The notes under the pieces: generated by a model
What the model was told of the DNA's origin: nothing
Databases searched by the model: none
Seen by the model: the letters and a program-made list of their open reading frames with translations, nothing else
Shown here: in pieces, positions 17,843 to 28,354 of the stretch
How positions within the stretch are numbered: position 1 is the first letter of the stretch
Layout: each line of letters starts with the position of its first letter
Position numbers and translations under genes: made by a program
From: Dyella sp. RRB7
Lineage (GTDB): Bacteria; Pseudomonadota; Gammaproteobacteria; Xanthomonadales; Rhodanobacteraceae
NCBI RefSeq assembly: GCF_022761115.1
Contig: NZ_JAKWJS010000005.1
Location: 186,001 to 250,000 of the forward strand
Direction: 5' to 3'
Length of the DNA stretch: 64,000 nt

Positions 17843-19240
17843 ATGAACCAGCAGCCTCCGATCAGCGATCTCGACCTCCGTCGGGCCACGATGTGTCAGC
17901 TGCTGCACTGGCTGGCGGTGGAGCGGGTGCAGCCGCAGACGCTGGCGGAGGTCTACCAGGAGGCGATCGAGCGTCTCAATCCGCAGCTCAATGCCTATGT
18001 CAGCCTGAGTTCGGCCATGCTGCAGGAACAGGCACTGGCGGCCCAGCACCGTCGTCGCGACGGCGTCATCGGACGGCTTGATGGCCTGCCGATAGCGCTC
18101 AAGGACAATTTCGACGTGGCCGGCTGGCCCACCCATGCCGGTCTGGCCGGGCGTCAGCAGCCCGCCTTGGATGATGCGCACGCCGTGGCACGCCTGCGCG
18201 CCTCCGGCGCCGTGCTGGTGGGCAAGACCAATATGGACGAAGGCGCCCTGGGCGCGGTCACCAACAACCCGCACTACGGCGCCACCCACAACCCGCATCG
18301 CCATGGCTATACCGCGGGCGGTTCGTCGGGCGGCGCCGCTGCGGCGGTGGCGGCGGGCCTGGCGGTGGCGGCGGTGGGGTCGGACAGCCTGGGCTCGATC
18401 CGCATCCCCGCCAGCTATTGCGGCATCTACGCTCTCAAGCCGACCCATGGTGAGATATCCGCGCGGGGCATGGTGCCGGCGGCGCGCCGGCTCGATACGG
18501 TGGGCCTGCTCGCGCGCAGTGCGGACGACCTCACCGTGCTGCTGCAGGTGCTGGCCGGTTACGACGCTGACGATGCACGTTCGCGCCGCCGTCGCGTGGC
18601 CTTGGCGCCGCCGGACTGGGAGCCGGGCCGCCTGCGCGCCGGCTTCCTGCCCAACCTGGCGGCGCTGGGCGTGCTGCCGGAAGTCATCGAAGTGTTCGAA
18701 GCGGCCTTGGCCAGGTGGCCGCGCGAACTGGGCGAGCGCCGCACGGTGGATTTCTCCGACTGGGATTTCGCGCGCACGCGCCGGGCCGGCCTGTTGCTGA
18801 TGGAGGCGGAGATGCTCGGCACCTTTGCCGACGACCTTGCCGATACCGAGCATCGCGTGTCCGAACACTTTCGTCGCCTGCTCGGCTATGCGGCGGGCAA
18901 GAGCGCGGCCGACTATGCGGCGGCCGATCGCGTGCTCGACGCGGCCACGCTCAAGATGCGCCGGCTGTTCGCCCAGATCGATGTGCTGGTGCTGCCCACC
19001 ACGCCGCAAGGCGCGTTTCCGCTGGATGGCCCGGTGCCCGATTCGCAAGCCGACCTGACCAGTTTCGCCAGCCTTGCGGGTTGCCCGGCCGTGAGCATTC
19101 CGATGGGTTACCTGCCCAACGGCATGCCGATCGGGCTGCAACTGGTAGGCGCGCGTGGCTCGGATCTGCGCCTGCTGGAGCTGGCTTCAGTGTGTGCCGC
19201 GACGCTGGACGTGGAGCCATCGTTTCCGGGCATTGCCTGA
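17843..19240 (+). CDS. Amidase signature family hydrolase
   Basis: 465 residues. The Ser-Ser-Lys triad of the family is visible: Lys in IALKDNFDV (near residue 81), the Gly/Ser-rich block AGGSSGGAAAAVAAG, and the nucleophile region GSDSLGSIRIPASYCG. It is closest in style to AtzF/GatA-like amidases, but there is no GatB or GatC gene nearby, so it is probably a free-standing amidase of unknown substrate. It is transcribed away from the ETF:quinone oxidoreductase gene and is followed 25 bp later by alkB, perhaps in one transcript. Confidence 0.85.
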   Translation: MNQQPPISDLDLRRATMCQLLHWLAVERVQPQTLAEVYQEAIERLNPQLNAYVSLSSAMLQEQALAAQHRRRDGVIGRLDGLPIALKDNFDVAGWPTHAGLAGRQQPALDDAHAVARLRASGAVLVGKTNMDEGALGAVTNNPHYGATHNPHRHGYTAGGSSGGAAAAVAAGLAVAAVGSDSLGSIRIPASYCGIYALKPTHGEISARGMVPAARRLDTVGLLARSADDLTVLLQVLAGYDADDARSRRRRVALAPPDWEPGRLRAGFLPNLAALGVLPEVIEVFEAALARWPRELGERRTVDFSDWDFARTRRAGLLLMEAEMLGTFADDLADTEHRVSEHFRRLLGYAAGKSAADYAAADRVLDAATLKMRRLFAQIDVLVLPTTPQGAFPLDGPVPDSQADLTSFASLAGCPAVSIPMGYLPNGMPIGLQLVGARGSDLRLLELASVCAATLDVEPSFPGIA

Positions 19241-19265
19241 TCCGGCGCAAACGAGAAGTGACGGC

Positions 19266-19895
19266 GTGAGCCTGTTTGACGACATGGCGCCCGATGGTTG
19301 GCAGACGCTGCCGCTACCGGGTGCGGAACTCTCGCTATGGCCGCACTGGCTGGCGCCTGCGCAGGCCGACGCGCTGTTCGCCGAACTGCAGGCGACGATA
19401 CCCTGGGAAACTCATCGCATCCGCATCTACGGGCGTGAGGTCGACTCGCCCCGGCTGAGCTGTTGGATCGGCGATGAGGACGCCACCTATGTTTATTCGC
19501 ACACGCGTTTCGAGCCGCGCCCCTGGACGCCGGGGCTCACGGCGCTGCGGGACCGGCTTGAAGTGGCCTGCGATGCGCGCTTCAACAGCGTGCTGGCCAA
19601 TCTCTATCGCAACGGCCACGATTCGATGGGGTGGCACAGCGACAACGAAGCGGAGCTTGGCCCACAGCCGGTGATCGCTTCGCTGAGCCTTGGCGCCGTG
19701 CGCCGCTTTCGGCTCAAGCCGCGCCGTGCGGAAAACGCACGCAGCGTCCACGTCATCGAACTCGGGCACGGCAGCCTGCTGCGCATGGCGGGCGATACGC
19801 AGCGGCTCTATCTGCACGATCTGCCCAAGACCAGCGCGGCCGTGGGGCCGCGAATCAACCTCACCTTTCGCCGGCTTCGGCCAGCGGGACGCTAA
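19266..19895 (+). CDS. alkB: AlkB-family 2-oxoglutarate/Fe(II) dioxygenase
   Basis: 209 residues from a GTG start. The 2-oxoglutarate dioxygenase core is intact: the iron ligands in GWHSDNE and in LYLHDLPK, and the 2-oxoglutarate-binding arginines in PRINLTFRRLR. The stretch FNSVLANLYRNGHDSMGWHSD is typical of the ALKBH2/3-like bacterial group that removes methyl adducts from DNA (and RNA) bases. E. coli AlkB itself is in a different branch, so the exact substrate is uncertain. It lies directly after the amidase gene. Confidence 0.85.
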   Translation: MSLFDDMAPDGWQTLPLPGAELSLWPHWLAPAQADALFAELQATIPWETHRIRIYGREVDSPRLSCWIGDEDATYVYSHTRFEPRPWTPGLTALRDRLEVACDARFNSVLANLYRNGHDSMGWHSDNEAELGPQPVIASLSLGAVRRFRLKPRRAENARSVHVIELGHGSLLRMAGDTQRLYLHDLPKTSAAVGPRINLTFRRLRPAGR

Positions 19896-19912
19896 GGCGC
19901 CGACCCCGCAAG

Positions 19913-20542
19913 CTATCCATTCCCATGCCCGCCATGCGGTTCGAGCGGTTGCTGCATAGTCCACGCCACCAGCTGGTTGGCCAGGGCATCGGTGGCCTGC
20001 CCGAAGGCGGTGACCACCTGGGGAACGGCGGTGCCGGCCACCGGCTGGGTGATTTCGAAGCGATGGGTTGCCACGATGCGCAGGCCCGTATTTTGCACTA
20101 GGCGTGCATCGAAGCGGATCACCACCACCGGCTGGGTGCCCTGATACTCGGACTGGAAGGCGCGCAGGTCGCCCGACAGCGAGTAGTCGGCTTGCAGGCT
20201 GTCGTCATCGCTGCTGAGGGCAGCGATGCGCCCGTCATCGCGGAAGGCATCGACCAGGCGGTTGCGCAGCAGGGTGGTGGCGGAGTCGCTCCAGCGCGCG
20301 CCCTTGTACACGCTGATCACGTCAGGCTGCGGCAGCACGGTGATGCGAGAGCTATCGATCATGTGCTCGGCCTGGGGCGTATCGACGCGCAGCGACCAGC
20401 CGACCGGCGGCGCGCTGGCGTGGGCCAGTGGCGTGGCGGGCAGGCGGTAGATGTCCGGCGATTCCACCTTGGGCAATATCGAGCACGCACTGAGCAGCGC
20501 GATCGCGGTGAGCAGCGGCAGGTGGCGGGCGGAAAGCCTCAT
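19913..20542 (-). CDS. ABC-type transport auxiliary lipoprotein (PqiC-like)
   Basis: 209 residues with a lipoprotein signal peptide (lipobox LLSAC, Cys about residue 20) and the ABC_trans_aux domain: PDIYRLPA, SWSLRVDTPQAEHMIDSSRI-type start, then YKGARWSDSATTLLRNRLVDAF. Such proteins sit in the outer membrane and complete MCE-type lipid transport systems. Its ATG overlaps the stop of the MCE gene, and it is last in the four-gene operon. The signal and length are normal. Confidence 0.85.
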   Translation of the reverse strand: MRLSARHLPLLTAIALLSACSILPKVESPDIYRLPATPLAHASAPPVGWSLRVDTPQAEHMIDSSRITVLPQPDVISVYKGARWSDSATTLLRNRLVDAFRDDGRIAALSSDDDSLQADYSLSGDLRAFQSEYQGTQPVVVIRFDARLVQNTGLRIVATHRFEITQPVAGTAVPQVVTAFGQATDALANQLVAWTMQQPLEPHGGHGNG

Positions 20543-21477
20543 GGCACGAACTCCTTGTTGCGGTCGCGGCCGAGCAGGTAGCTGGCCGGGTTGTCATCGA
20601 GGCGGCGCGAGATGCCGCGCAGCGAGCCGGCGGCATCGCGCAGTTCGCGCACCGCCGGCCCCAGTTCACTGAAACCCTGCAGGCCGCCATTGATTGCCGC
20701 GCGGTTGTCGCTGAGCAGGTGGTCGATATTGGCGGTGGAGCGTTCCAGCGAGGCCATGGCGTTTTGCGCGCTGTCGAGCGTGGCGCGGGCCTGGTGGTCG
20801 ATCAGGCCGTTGGTGGTCTGCACCAGTTGCTGGGTCTGCGCCAGCGTGGCATTGGCCTGCTGGCTGGCTTCGGCGAGTTGCTTGAGCAAGGTGCGGATGT
20901 CGTCGCGCTGGTCGGAGATCGCGCCGGTGGCCTTGTCCAGGTGGTCCAGGGTGCGGCCGATCCGGTCCATGTTCTCCGGCGACAGCACGGCGCTGGCGCG
21001 GGCGACGACCTCATTGATGTTGACCACCAGATCCTCGCCATTGGCGAGGATGCGGGACAGCGGCGAAGGGTCGGCCACGATCACCGGCAGGTTGCCGTCC
21101 TTGCCCACCAGCATCGGGCTTTGTGGCGAGCCGCCACTGAGCTGGATCACTGCCAGGCCGGTGACGCCCGTCAGCGCCAGTTTGGCGTGCGTGTCCTGGC
21201 GCACCGGCGTATCGCCGCCAAGCCGGACCCAGGCGAGCACCTTGCGCGGATCCTGCGGGTCGAGCTTGAGCTGGCTGACGTCGCCGACCTTGATGCCGTT
21301 GTATTGCACGGCACTGCCTTTGGAGAGGCCGGTCACCGCCTCGTTGAAGACGATCTCGTAATCCGCGAACTGCTTGTCGGAGCTGGACTTGGCCAGCCAC
21401 AACGCAAACAGCAGAGCCGCCGCCACCACGATCACGGTGAACAGGCCGATCAACACATGATGGGCTCGCGTTTCCAT
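20539..21477 (-). CDS. MCE-domain substrate-binding protein (MlaD-like)
   Basis: 312 residues. One N-terminal membrane helix (VLIGLFTVIVVAAALLFALWL) is followed by a single MCE domain (YEIVFNEAVTGLSKGSAVQYNGIKVGDV), then a long helical periplasmic part (residues ~160-290, rich in Ala/Gln/Leu). It is anchored in the inner membrane and forms the hexameric ring through which phospholipids pass. At 312 residues it is much longer than E. coli MlaD (183), so it is closer to the MCE proteins that reach across the periplasm by a helical tube. It begins 1 bp after the ATPase gene. Confidence 0.85.
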   Translation of the reverse strand: METRAHHVLIGLFTVIVVAAALLFALWLAKSSSDKQFADYEIVFNEAVTGLSKGSAVQYNGIKVGDVSQLKLDPQDPRKVLAWVRLGGDTPVRQDTHAKLALTGVTGLAVIQLSGGSPQSPMLVGKDGNLPVIVADPSPLSRILANGEDLVVNINEVVARASAVLSPENMDRIGRTLDHLDKATGAISDQRDDIRTLLKQLAEASQQANATLAQTQQLVQTTNGLIDHQARATLDSAQNAMASLERSTANIDHLLSDNRAAINGGLQGFSELGPAVRELRDAAGSLRGISRRLDDNPASYLLGRDRNKEFVP

Positions 21478-21478
21478 A

Positions 21479-22294
21479 TCACTTCACCTCTGGGGAAGGT
21501 TCGTTGGCGTGGGCTTCTTCCGCCGCACGGCCACGCGGACCATGAAAATAGGCCTGCACCCACGGGTCGTCGTACCTGGCGACCTCGTCGAGTGGGCCGA
21601 CCACCAGCACTTTCTTCTGCGAGAGCACGGCCACGCGGTCGCAGATGGTGTAGAGCGTGTCCAGGTCGTGGGTGACCAGGAATACGGTGAGGCCCAGCGC
21701 ATCGCGCAGGGTCAGGATCAGCTGGTCGAACGCCGCGGCGCTGATCGGGTCCAGGCCGGCGGTGGGTTCGTCGAGGAACAGGATTTCCGGATCGAGCGAC
21801 AAGGCCCGCGCCAGCGCCGCGCGCTTGACCATGCCGCCGGACAGTTCGGAGGGGTACTTCGTCTCGGCGCCCGCCGGCAGGCCCGCCAGCGCCAGCTTCA
21901 CGCCGGCAAGGGACTGGGCATCCGGTCGCGTCAGGCCGGCGTGTTCGATCAGCGGCATGGCGACGTTCTCGACGATGTCGAGCGAGGAGAACAGGGCGCC
22001 GTTCTGGAACAGCACGCCGAAGCGGCGCTCGGTCAGTGAGCGTTGGTCGGGCGAGAGGCTGAGCAGGTCCTTGCCGAACACGTGGACCTGGCCCGAGGTA
22101 GGCCGCTGCAATCCCACGATGCTGCGCAGGAGCACCGATTTGCCGGTGCCCGAGCCACCGACCACGCCGAGGATCTCGCCGCGGCGCACATCCAGGTCCA
22201 GGTGTTCATGCACGACCTGCGCGCCGAAGCGGTTGACCAGGTTGCGCACCTGGATCACATCGTCCTGCGGCGGTGGCTTGGGTACGGCGCTCAC
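21479..22294 (-). CDS. ABC transporter ATP-binding protein (MlaF-like)
   Basis: 271 residues from a GTG that overlaps the permease stop (GTGA). Walker [12 protein letters not shown]-loop [12 protein letters not shown], signature [15 protein letters not shown], Walker [15 protein letters not shown] and the H-loop VTHDLDT are intact. The LSGGM-x-KR form is typical of MlaF-type ATPases. It powers lipid transport together with the permease and MCE protein of the same operon. Confidence 0.92.
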   Translation of the reverse strand: MSAVPKPPPQDDVIQVRNLVNRFGAQVVHEHLDLDVRRGEILGVVGGSGTGKSVLLRSIVGLQRPTSGQVHVFGKDLLSLSPDQRSLTERRFGVLFQNGALFSSLDIVENVAMPLIEHAGLTRPDAQSLAGVKLALAGLPAGAETKYPSELSGGMVKRAALARALSLDPEILFLDEPTAGLDPISAAAFDQLILTLRDALGLTVFLVTHDLDTLYTICDRVAVLSQKKVLVVGPLDEVARYDDPWVQAYFHGPRGRAAEEAHANEPSPEVK

Positions 22295-23436
22295 CAGCCC
22301 ATCTCCATATAGAACAGCGCGGCGACGGCATCGATCAGGATCACCACGAAGATCGACTGCACCACGCTGGAGGTGGTGTGCTCGCCCACCGACTCGGCGC
22401 TGCCGCTGACCTTGAAGCCCTCCAGGCAACCGATGACCGCGATCAGGAAGGCGAATACGGGTGCCTTCGCGATGCCGACCAGGAAATGCCGCACCCCGAT
22501 ATCCGACTTGATCAGGTTGACGAACATCACCGGCGGGATGTCCAGCACCAGCGCGCAGACCAGGCCACCGCCGACGAGGCCGGCGATCATGGCCAGGAAG
22601 GTCAGCATCGGCAGCGCGGCCAGCATGGCCAGCACGCGTGGCAGTACCAGCAGCTCCATGGGGTCGAGTCCCAGCGCGCGGATCGCGTCGATTTCCTCGT
22701 TGGCCTTCATCGAGCCGATCTGCGCGGTGAAGGCGCTGGCGGTGCGGCCGGCCATCAGGATGGCGGTGAGCAGCACGCCGAATTCGCGCAGGAACGAGTA
22801 CGCCACCAGGTCCACCGTATAGATGGTGGCGCCAAAATCCGCCAGCACGGTGGAGCCGAGGAAGGCGACCACGGCACCGACCATGAAGGTAAGCAACACC
22901 ACGATGGGCACGGCATCCAGGCCGGTTTCCTCCAGGTGCGCCACCAGCGAGGTGACACGCCAGCGGCGCGGCAGCAGGACGGTGCGCGCGAAGGTTTGCA
23001 GGGTGAGCCCGATGAAACCGAGCAACTGCACCTGCTGGTGCCAGACGTTCTCCATCGCCGCGCCGATGCGCGAGAGCAGGTCGGTCAGGGTGTTGCCCTG
23101 GCGGATGAGCTTCGGCTCCCTGTAGTCGGCCATCGCCGCGCCGATGGTCTGCAGCAGGGCGCGCTGGGCGGCCGGCAGGGTCGGGTCGGCCTGGGCCAGG
23201 TCGCCCAGGCGGGAGGCGCCCAGCACTTCGGCAAGCAGGGAGGCGCCCGCGGTGTCCAGGGCGCCCAGGCCGCTCAGGTCGATGACGGTATCGGTGCCCA
23301 GCGGGGGCTTGAGCGCGGCGACGGCCTGCTCCAGCGAGGCGTAGTGCGCCAGCGTCCAGTCGCCCGCGACTTGCAGCCGGGGCGGCGTGGCGGTGGCATC
23401 GAGTTGTGCGCTTCCTGTCGCCATCGACGTACTCAT
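22291..23436 (-). CDS. MlaE-family permease with N-terminal STAS domain
   Basis: 381 residues. Residues ~15-105 form a STAS domain ([22 protein letters not shown]), which in the E. coli system is a separate protein (MlaB). The permease follows, with about five to six helices and the family features [43 protein letters not shown] and [20 protein letters not shown]. The gene opens a four-gene operon permease-ATPase-MCE-lipoprotein and is divergent from cysD. The frame stays open far upstream over cysD, but the ATG at 23436 is where family similarity begins. No MlaC-like periplasmic carrier is encoded in this operon. Confidence 0.9.
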   Translation of the reverse strand: MSTSMATGSAQLDATATPPRLQVAGDWTLAHYASLEQAVAALKPPLGTDTVIDLSGLGALDTAGASLLAEVLGASRLGDLAQADPTLPAAQRALLQTIGAAMADYREPKLIRQGNTLTDLLSRIGAAMENVWHQQVQLLGFIGLTLQTFARTVLLPRRWRVTSLVAHLEETGLDAVPIVVLLTFMVGAVVAFLGSTVLADFGATIYTVDLVAYSFLREFGVLLTAILMAGRTASAFTAQIGSMKANEEIDAIRALGLDPMELLVLPRVLAMLAALPMLTFLAMIAGLVGGGLVCALVLDIPPVMFVNLIKSDIGVRHFLVGIAKAPVFAFLIAVIGCLEGFKVSGSAESVGEHTTSSVVQSIFVVILIDAVAALFYMEMGW

Positions 23437-23628
23437 GAGACCGATCTTAGTGGAGTCTGGCGCATGGGTGGTGACGAAATGAAGGTGGCGGTCAGCGCCC
23501 GCGGGACTTGTGCGTTCTGTTCCGTTTCCCCGGGGGCGGCGGTGCTCCGCCTGTCGTTTTCCGCTAGATTCCCCACGGATGACCGCCCGCGTCCCGGACG
23601 CCCAGGCCAAGGCCCAGTGAAACAACGA

Positions 23629-24531
23629 ATGTCTTCCATGTCCCATCTGGACGCCCTCGAGGCCGAGAGCATCCACATTTTCCGCGAGACGGCGGCTGCC
23701 TTCGGGCGCCCGGTGATGCTCTATTCGATCGGCAAGGATTCCTCCGTGCTGCTGCATCTGCTGCGCAAGGCGTTCTATCCGGCGCCGCCGCCGATGCCGC
23801 TGCTGCACGTGGATACCACCTGGAAGTTCCGCGAGATGATCGCCTTTCGCGACCAGGTGGCGGCGGCAGGCGACGTCGAGGTGCGCGTGCATATCAACGA
23901 GGAGGGCGTGCGCCAGGGTATTTCGCCGCTGGTGCACGGTTCGGCCGTGCACACCGATGTGATGAAGACCGCCGCGCTCAAGCAGGCCCTGGACAAGTAC
24001 GGCTTCGATGCCGCCATCGGCGGCGCACGGCGCGACGAGGAGAAGTCGCGCGCGAAGGAGCGCGTGTTCTCGTTCCGCAATGCGCAGCATCGCTGGGACC
24101 CGAAGCACCAGCGCCCGGAGCTCTGGCATACCTACAACACGCAGATCCACAAGGGCGAAAGCGTGCGCGTGTTCCCCTTGTCCAACTGGACCGAGCTGGA
24201 TGTGTGGCACTACATCCGCCGCGAGAACATCCCGGTGGTGCCGCTGTATTTCGCCAAGCCGCGGCCGGTGGTGGAGCGCGACGGTGCACTGATCATGGTC
24301 GATGACGAGCGCTTCGTCCTGCGCGAGGGCGAAGTGGTCCAGCTGCGCGAGGTGCGCTTCCGCACGCTCGGTTGCTACCCGCTGACCGGTGCGGTGGTTT
24401 CGAGTGCCGACACGCTGGACAAGATCATCGAGGAGATGGCCGCCTCGCGCAGTTCCGAGCGGCAGGGCCGGGTGATCGACCACGATGCCAGCGCCTCGAT
24501 GGAGCGCAAGAAGCAGGAGGGTTATTTCTGA
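23629..24531 (+). CDS. cysD: Sulfate adenylyltransferase small subunit
   Basis: 300 residues (E. coli CysD 302). The PP-motif ATP pyrophosphatase loop is seen as [13 protein letters not shown], followed by HVDTTWKF and [20 protein letters not shown]. It makes adenylylsulfate from sulfate and ATP, with energy from the CysN GTPase. The ATG at 23629 gives the expected N-terminus; an ATG three codons later is equally possible. Its stop overlaps the next start by one base (TGATG). Confidence 0.96.
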   Translation: MSSMSHLDALEAESIHIFRETAAAFGRPVMLYSIGKDSSVLLHLLRKAFYPAPPPMPLLHVDTTWKFREMIAFRDQVAAAGDVEVRVHINEEGVRQGISPLVHGSAVHTDVMKTAALKQALDKYGFDAAIGGARRDEEKSRAKERVFSFRNAQHRWDPKHQRPELWHTYNTQIHKGESVRVFPLSNWTELDVWHYIRRENIPVVPLYFAKPRPVVERDGALIMVDDERFVLREGEVVQLREVRFRTLGCYPLTGAVVSSADTLDKIIEEMAASRSSERQGRVIDHDASASMERKKQEGYF

Positions 24532-26420
24532 TGGCGACCGTGGAGTTCACCCCCATCACGGCGCAGGACACCGCCCAGCTGCTTCGCTTCATCACCTGTG
24601 GCAGCGTCGACGACGGCAAGAGCACCTTGCTCGGGCGCCTGCTGTACGACGCCGGCATGGTGCCGGACGACCAGCTCGCCGCGCTGGCGCGCGACAGCCG
24701 CAGGCTGCACGCCGAGGCCCCCGAGGCGCTCGACTTCTCCCTGCTCACCGACGGCCTCGATGCCGAGCGCCAGCAGGGCATCACCATCGACGTGGCCTAC
24801 CGCTACTTCCACACGCCGCGCCGCAGTTTCATCGTGGCCGACTGCCCGGGGCATGAGCAGTACACCCGCAACATGGCCACCGGCGCCTCGAACGCCGAGC
24901 TGGCCGTGGTGCTGGTGGATGCGCGCAAGGGGCTGTTGCCGCAGACGCGTCGCCACACCTATATCTGCGCCCTGATGGGGATCCGCCAGGTGGTGCTGGC
25001 GGTCAACAAGATGGACCTGGTCGACTTCCGCGAGGACATCTACGCGGCCATCGCCCACGAATACCGCGAGCTCGCCGTGCAGCTTGGCATCACCACGGTG
25101 CATGGCCTGCCGGTGGTGGCGCCGGATGGCGACAACGTGGGCCGGCGCTCCGCACGCATGCCCTGGTACCAGGGGCCTTGCCTGCTGGAGCTGCTGGAAG
25201 CCGCCGATACGGCGGCCACGCAGGCGGTCGATTTCCGCATGCCGGTGCAGTGGGTGAACCGGCCCGATGCCTCGTTCCGCGGCTACGCCGGCACCGTGTG
25301 CGGCGGCAGCATCGCGGTGGGCAGCGAAATCGTGGTGCAGCCCGCCATGCGCCGTGCGCGCATCGAACGCATCGTCACCGCCGATGGCGACCTGTCGAAG
25401 GCGGTCGCGGGCCAGGCGGTGACGCTGACGCTGGACCGTGAAATCGACGTGAGCCGTGGCGACGTGATCGCCGATGCGCTGCGCCCGGCCCCGGTGGCCG
25501 ACCAGTTCGCCGCGCACGTGCTGTGGATGGGCGACGAGCCCCTGCTGCCCAATCGCGCCTATTGGCTGAAGGTCGGCTCGCGCACGGTCAACGCGCGCAT
25601 CAGCAGCATCAAGCACAAGGTCGATGTGAATACGCAGGCCGAGCTGGCGGCGCGCCGGCTGGAGCTCAACGAGGTCGGCTACTGCAACATCGACCTCGAC
25701 CACGCCATCGCCTTCGAGTCCTATGCCGACAACCGCACCCTGGGCGGCTTCATCCTGATCGATCGCCAGACCCACGCCACGGTCGGCTGCGGCATGCTCG
25801 ACTTTGCCTTGCGCCGCGCGGCCAACGTGCATTGGCAGCACACCGACCTGGACAAGGAGGCCCGCAGCGCCAGCAAGGGCCAGCAGGCCCGCTGCCTGTG
25901 GTTCACCGGCCTGTCGGGCGCGGGCAAGTCGACCATCGCCAACCTGGTGGAGCGTCGTCTGCACGCGCTGGGCTACCACACCTACATGCTGGACGGCGAC
26001 AACCTGCGCCATGGCCTGAACAAGGACCTGGGCTTCACCGCGGAGGCGCGCGTGGAAAACGTGCGCCGCGTGGCCGAGGTGGCCCACCTGATGGTCGATG
26101 CCGGCCTGATCGTGCTGGTCTGCGTGATCTCGCCGTTCCAGGACGAGCGGCGCTTTGCGCGCAGCCTGTTCGACGAGGGCGAGTTCCTCGAAGTGTTCGT
26201 CGACACCACGCTGGAAGAATGCGAGCGGCGCGACCCCAAGGGCTTGTACCGGAAGGCCCGGGCTGGCGAGATCTTCAACTTCACCGGCATCGATTCGCCT
26301 TACGAAGCGCCCGAGCACGCCGAGCTGCATCTGCTTACCGCGGGGCGGCGTGCCGAGCAGATGGCCGAGCAGGTGGTGGAGCAATTGCTGGCGGGCATGG
26401 AGTCGCATCAGTCGCGCTGA
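24531..26420 (+). CDS. cysNC: Fused sulfate adenylyltransferase large subunit / APS kinase
   Basis: 629 residues. The N-terminal EF-Tu-like GTPase has G1 GSVDDGKST (residues 24-32), G3 DCPGHEQYT and G4 NKMDLVD. After the two beta-barrel domains comes an APS kinase with Walker [10 protein letters not shown] (residues 460-468), the [15 protein letters not shown] motif, and [11 protein letters not shown]. The protein thus makes adenylylsulfate with CysD and phosphorylates it to PAPS. PAPS feeds both cysteine synthesis and the sulfotransferase at 1326-3011. A good ribosome binding site (aggagg) lies inside the end of cysD. Confidence 0.96.
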   Translation: MATVEFTPITAQDTAQLLRFITCGSVDDGKSTLLGRLLYDAGMVPDDQLAALARDSRRLHAEAPEALDFSLLTDGLDAERQQGITIDVAYRYFHTPRRSFIVADCPGHEQYTRNMATGASNAELAVVLVDARKGLLPQTRRHTYICALMGIRQVVLAVNKMDLVDFREDIYAAIAHEYRELAVQLGITTVHGLPVVAPDGDNVGRRSARMPWYQGPCLLELLEAADTAATQAVDFRMPVQWVNRPDASFRGYAGTVCGGSIAVGSEIVVQPAMRRARIERIVTADGDLSKAVAGQAVTLTLDREIDVSRGDVIADALRPAPVADQFAAHVLWMGDEPLLPNRAYWLKVGSRTVNARISSIKHKVDVNTQAELAARRLELNEVGYCNIDLDHAIAFESYADNRTLGGFILIDRQTHATVGCGMLDFALRRAANVHWQHTDLDKEARSASKGQQARCLWFTGLSGAGKSTIANLVERRLHALGYHTYMLDGDNLRHGLNKDLGFTAEARVENVRRVAEVAHLMVDAGLIVLVCVISPFQDERRFARSLFDEGEFLEVFVDTTLEECERRDPKGLYRKARAGEIFNFTGIDSPYEAPEHAELHLLTAGRRAEQMAEQVVEQLLAGMESHQSR

Positions 26421-26432
26421 GCGTTGCCGCAC

Positions 26433-26530
26433 CGTCATCCCTGCGAAGGCAGGTATCCGGCGCCTTGGCTTTCATGACGCCTCGCGCAATGCCCAACGTC
26501 CCCGGCTCCCCGCTCTCGCGGGGATGACGA
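26433..26530. repeat. REP-like inverted pair
   Basis: A 28-bp unit starting cgtcatccctgcgaaggcag (26433) is repeated in inverted orientation and ends ccgctctcgcggggatgacg at 26530. Each unit is itself a short hairpin. This is the form of the dispersed extragenic palindromes (cgtcatcccsgcgaarg...) common in Xanthomonadales and Pseudomonas. It lies between convergent-free genes in the 274-bp gap before gcvT. No glycine riboswitch was seen in that gap. Confidence 0.7.
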
Positions 26531-26694
26531 CCGGAAAGGATGGCGCATCCTTGCCGCGCAACACCGCATCCTTCGCATGCCGCGTCGCAAGACATCCCTC
26601 GGATACGCCAACGCATGGCATGTCAATGGCCGCTCAACTTGGAATGTAGCGGCGCCAGCGGCGATAATGCTCCTTTCCCCAGGGCACGACTGCG

Positions 26695-27795
26695 ATGACC
26701 GAGAAGACCGTACTCAATGACACCCACCGTGCGCTCGGCGCGCGCATGGTCGACTTCGGTGGCTGGGACATGCCGATCAACTATGGCTCGCAGATCGAGG
26801 AACATCATGCGGTGCGCCGAGACGCCGGCATGTTCGACGTTTCCCACATGACCGTGGTCGACCTGCACGGCCCCCGCACGCGGGAGTTCCTGCGCCATCT
26901 GCTGGCCAACAGCGTCGACAAGCTGAAGGTGCAGGGCAAGGCGCTGTACTCGTGCATGCTCAACGAGCAGGGCGGGGTGATCGACGATCTCATCGTCTAC
27001 TTCCTCGGCGAGGAATTCTTCCGCCTGGTGGTGAACGCCGCCACCCGCGCCAAGGACCTGGCCTGGATCGAGGCCCAGGCCAAGGCTTTCGACGTGCAGG
27101 TGAAGGAGCGCCCCGACTTCGCCATGATCGCGGTGCAAGGCCCTGGCGCCCGCGCCAAGGTCATCGGCCTGCTGGCCGACATCGACCAGGAGCGCATCGG
27201 CAAGCTTGGCAAGTTCGCCGCGGCCGCCGCTCAGGGGCCGCATGGCATGCCGCTGTTCGTGGCGCGTACCGGCTACACCGGTGAGGACGGCTTCGAGATC
27301 ATCGTGCCGCAGGAGCATGCCGTGGCGCTGTGGCAGGCACTGGCTGCGGCCGGCGTCGCGCCGGCCGGCCTGGGTGCGCGTGACACCCTGCGCCTGGAGG
27401 CAGGCATGAACCTCTACGGACAGGACATGGACGAGACCGTGTCGCCGTGGGAGGCCAACCTCGGCTGGACCATCGCGCTCGACGAAGGCCGCGACTTCAT
27501 CGGCCGCAAGGCACTCGAGGCGCAGAAGGCCGACGGGGTGAAGCGCGTGATGGTCGGTCTGGTGCTGGACGACAAGGGCGTGCTGCGTCACGGCCAGCCG
27601 GTGCTCACCGCCAACGGTGCCGGCGAGATCCTCTCCGGCAGCTTCGCGCCGACGCTCAACAAGGCGGTGGCCTTCGCACGCATTCCGGCAGGCGAGCCAG
27701 GCGACGTGCGTGTGGACATCCGCGGCCGCGAGGTGCCGGTACGCGTGGTGAAGTACCCGTTCGTACGCGACGGCAAGCCCTGCGAAGGCATCTGA
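26695..27795 (+). CDS. gcvT: Glycine cleavage system aminomethyltransferase (T protein)
   Basis: 366 residues, normal length. Folate- and substrate-binding motifs are in place: [20 protein letters not shown] at the N-terminus, [17 protein letters not shown] and [14 protein letters not shown] (the catalytic Asp region). It releases ammonia from aminomethylated H protein and passes the one-carbon unit to tetrahydrofolate. gcvH follows after 106 bp, so the two are probably one transcript; gcvP is not in the window. Confidence 0.96.
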   Translation: MTEKTVLNDTHRALGARMVDFGGWDMPINYGSQIEEHHAVRRDAGMFDVSHMTVVDLHGPRTREFLRHLLANSVDKLKVQGKALYSCMLNEQGGVIDDLIVYFLGEEFFRLVVNAATRAKDLAWIEAQAKAFDVQVKERPDFAMIAVQGPGARAKVIGLLADIDQERIGKLGKFAAAAAQGPHGMPLFVARTGYTGEDGFEIIVPQEHAVALWQALAAAGVAPAGLGARDTLRLEAGMNLYGQDMDETVSPWEANLGWTIALDEGRDFIGRKALEAQKADGVKRVMVGLVLDDKGVLRHGQPVLTANGAGEILSGSFAPTLNKAVAFARIPAGEPGDVRVDIRGREVPVRVVKYPFVRDGKPCEGI

Positions 27796-27901
27796 CACTT
27801 CCCGGCGCCCGGGCCTTTGCAATGGCCCGTGTTGCCATCCGGGTGAAGCGGCTAGAATGACCGCTCCACCACCGACCCGATATCAACGACTGGATTCGAT
27901 C

Positions 27902-28297
27902 ATGAGCGAGATTCCCGGCGATCTGAAATTTCTCAAGTCCCACGAATGGGCCCGCGTCGAAGACGATGGCCTGGTGCGCGTGGGTATTTCCGAACATGCC
28001 CAGGGCCAGCTGGGCGACCTGGTCTACGTGGAGCTGCCGGAGATCGGCACCAGCGTGCAGGCCGGTCATGGCGTGGCCGTGGTGGAGTCGGTCAAGGCCG
28101 CCTCGGACATCTACAGCCCGGTGTCGGGCGAGATCGTCGCGGTCAACGAGATCCTCAACGACAAGCCGGAAACCATCAACGAAGACGCCTTCGGTGACGG
28201 CTGGATCTTCCTGGTTCGCGCCAGCGACCGCAGTGAGCTGGACGAGTTGCTCGATGCGGACGCCTATGCCGAGCTGGTCGAGAACGAAGATCACTGA
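27902..28297 (+). CDS. gcvH: Glycine cleavage system H protein
   Basis: 131 residues. The lipoylated lysine is K65 in [12 protein letters not shown]; the fold motifs [11 protein letters not shown] and [19 protein letters not shown] are intact. It carries the aminomethyl group between the P, T and L proteins. The ATG at 27902 is used because family similarity begins there; an earlier in-frame ATG at 27857 would add 15 unmatched residues. A strong terminator hairpin follows. Confidence 0.97.
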   Translation: MSEIPGDLKFLKSHEWARVEDDGLVRVGISEHAQGQLGDLVYVELPEIGTSVQAGHGVAVVESVKAASDIYSPVSGEIVAVNEILNDKPETINEDAFGDGWIFLVRASDRSELDELLDADAYAELVENEDH

Positions 28298-28320
28298 GCA
28301 CCGCGTTCGACGCTTTGCCT

Positions 28321-28354
28321 GACGCCGGCCGCCCCACGCGGCCGGCGTCTTTTT
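28321..28354 (+). terminator. Rho-independent terminator after gcvH
   Basis: A 12-bp perfect GC stem (gacgccggccgc, loop of 5, gcggccggcgtc) is followed directly by five T residues at 28350-28354. Confidence 0.9.

Noticed and set aside
22291-24483. 730-codon minus-strand frame extending the MlaE permease over cysD
   Set aside because: Family similarity begins at the ATG at 23436; the extension is antisense to cysD and has shadow composition.
22273-24531. Very long open frame on the plus strand covering the Mla operon and cysD
   Set aside because: Only the part from 23629 matches a protein (CysD). The rest is His/Gln/Arg-rich antisense shadow of the permease gene in high-GC DNA.
26421-26694. 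Possible glycine riboswitch before gcvT
   Set aside because: No paired aptamer core of the glycine class was found; the region holds the REP-like pair instead.
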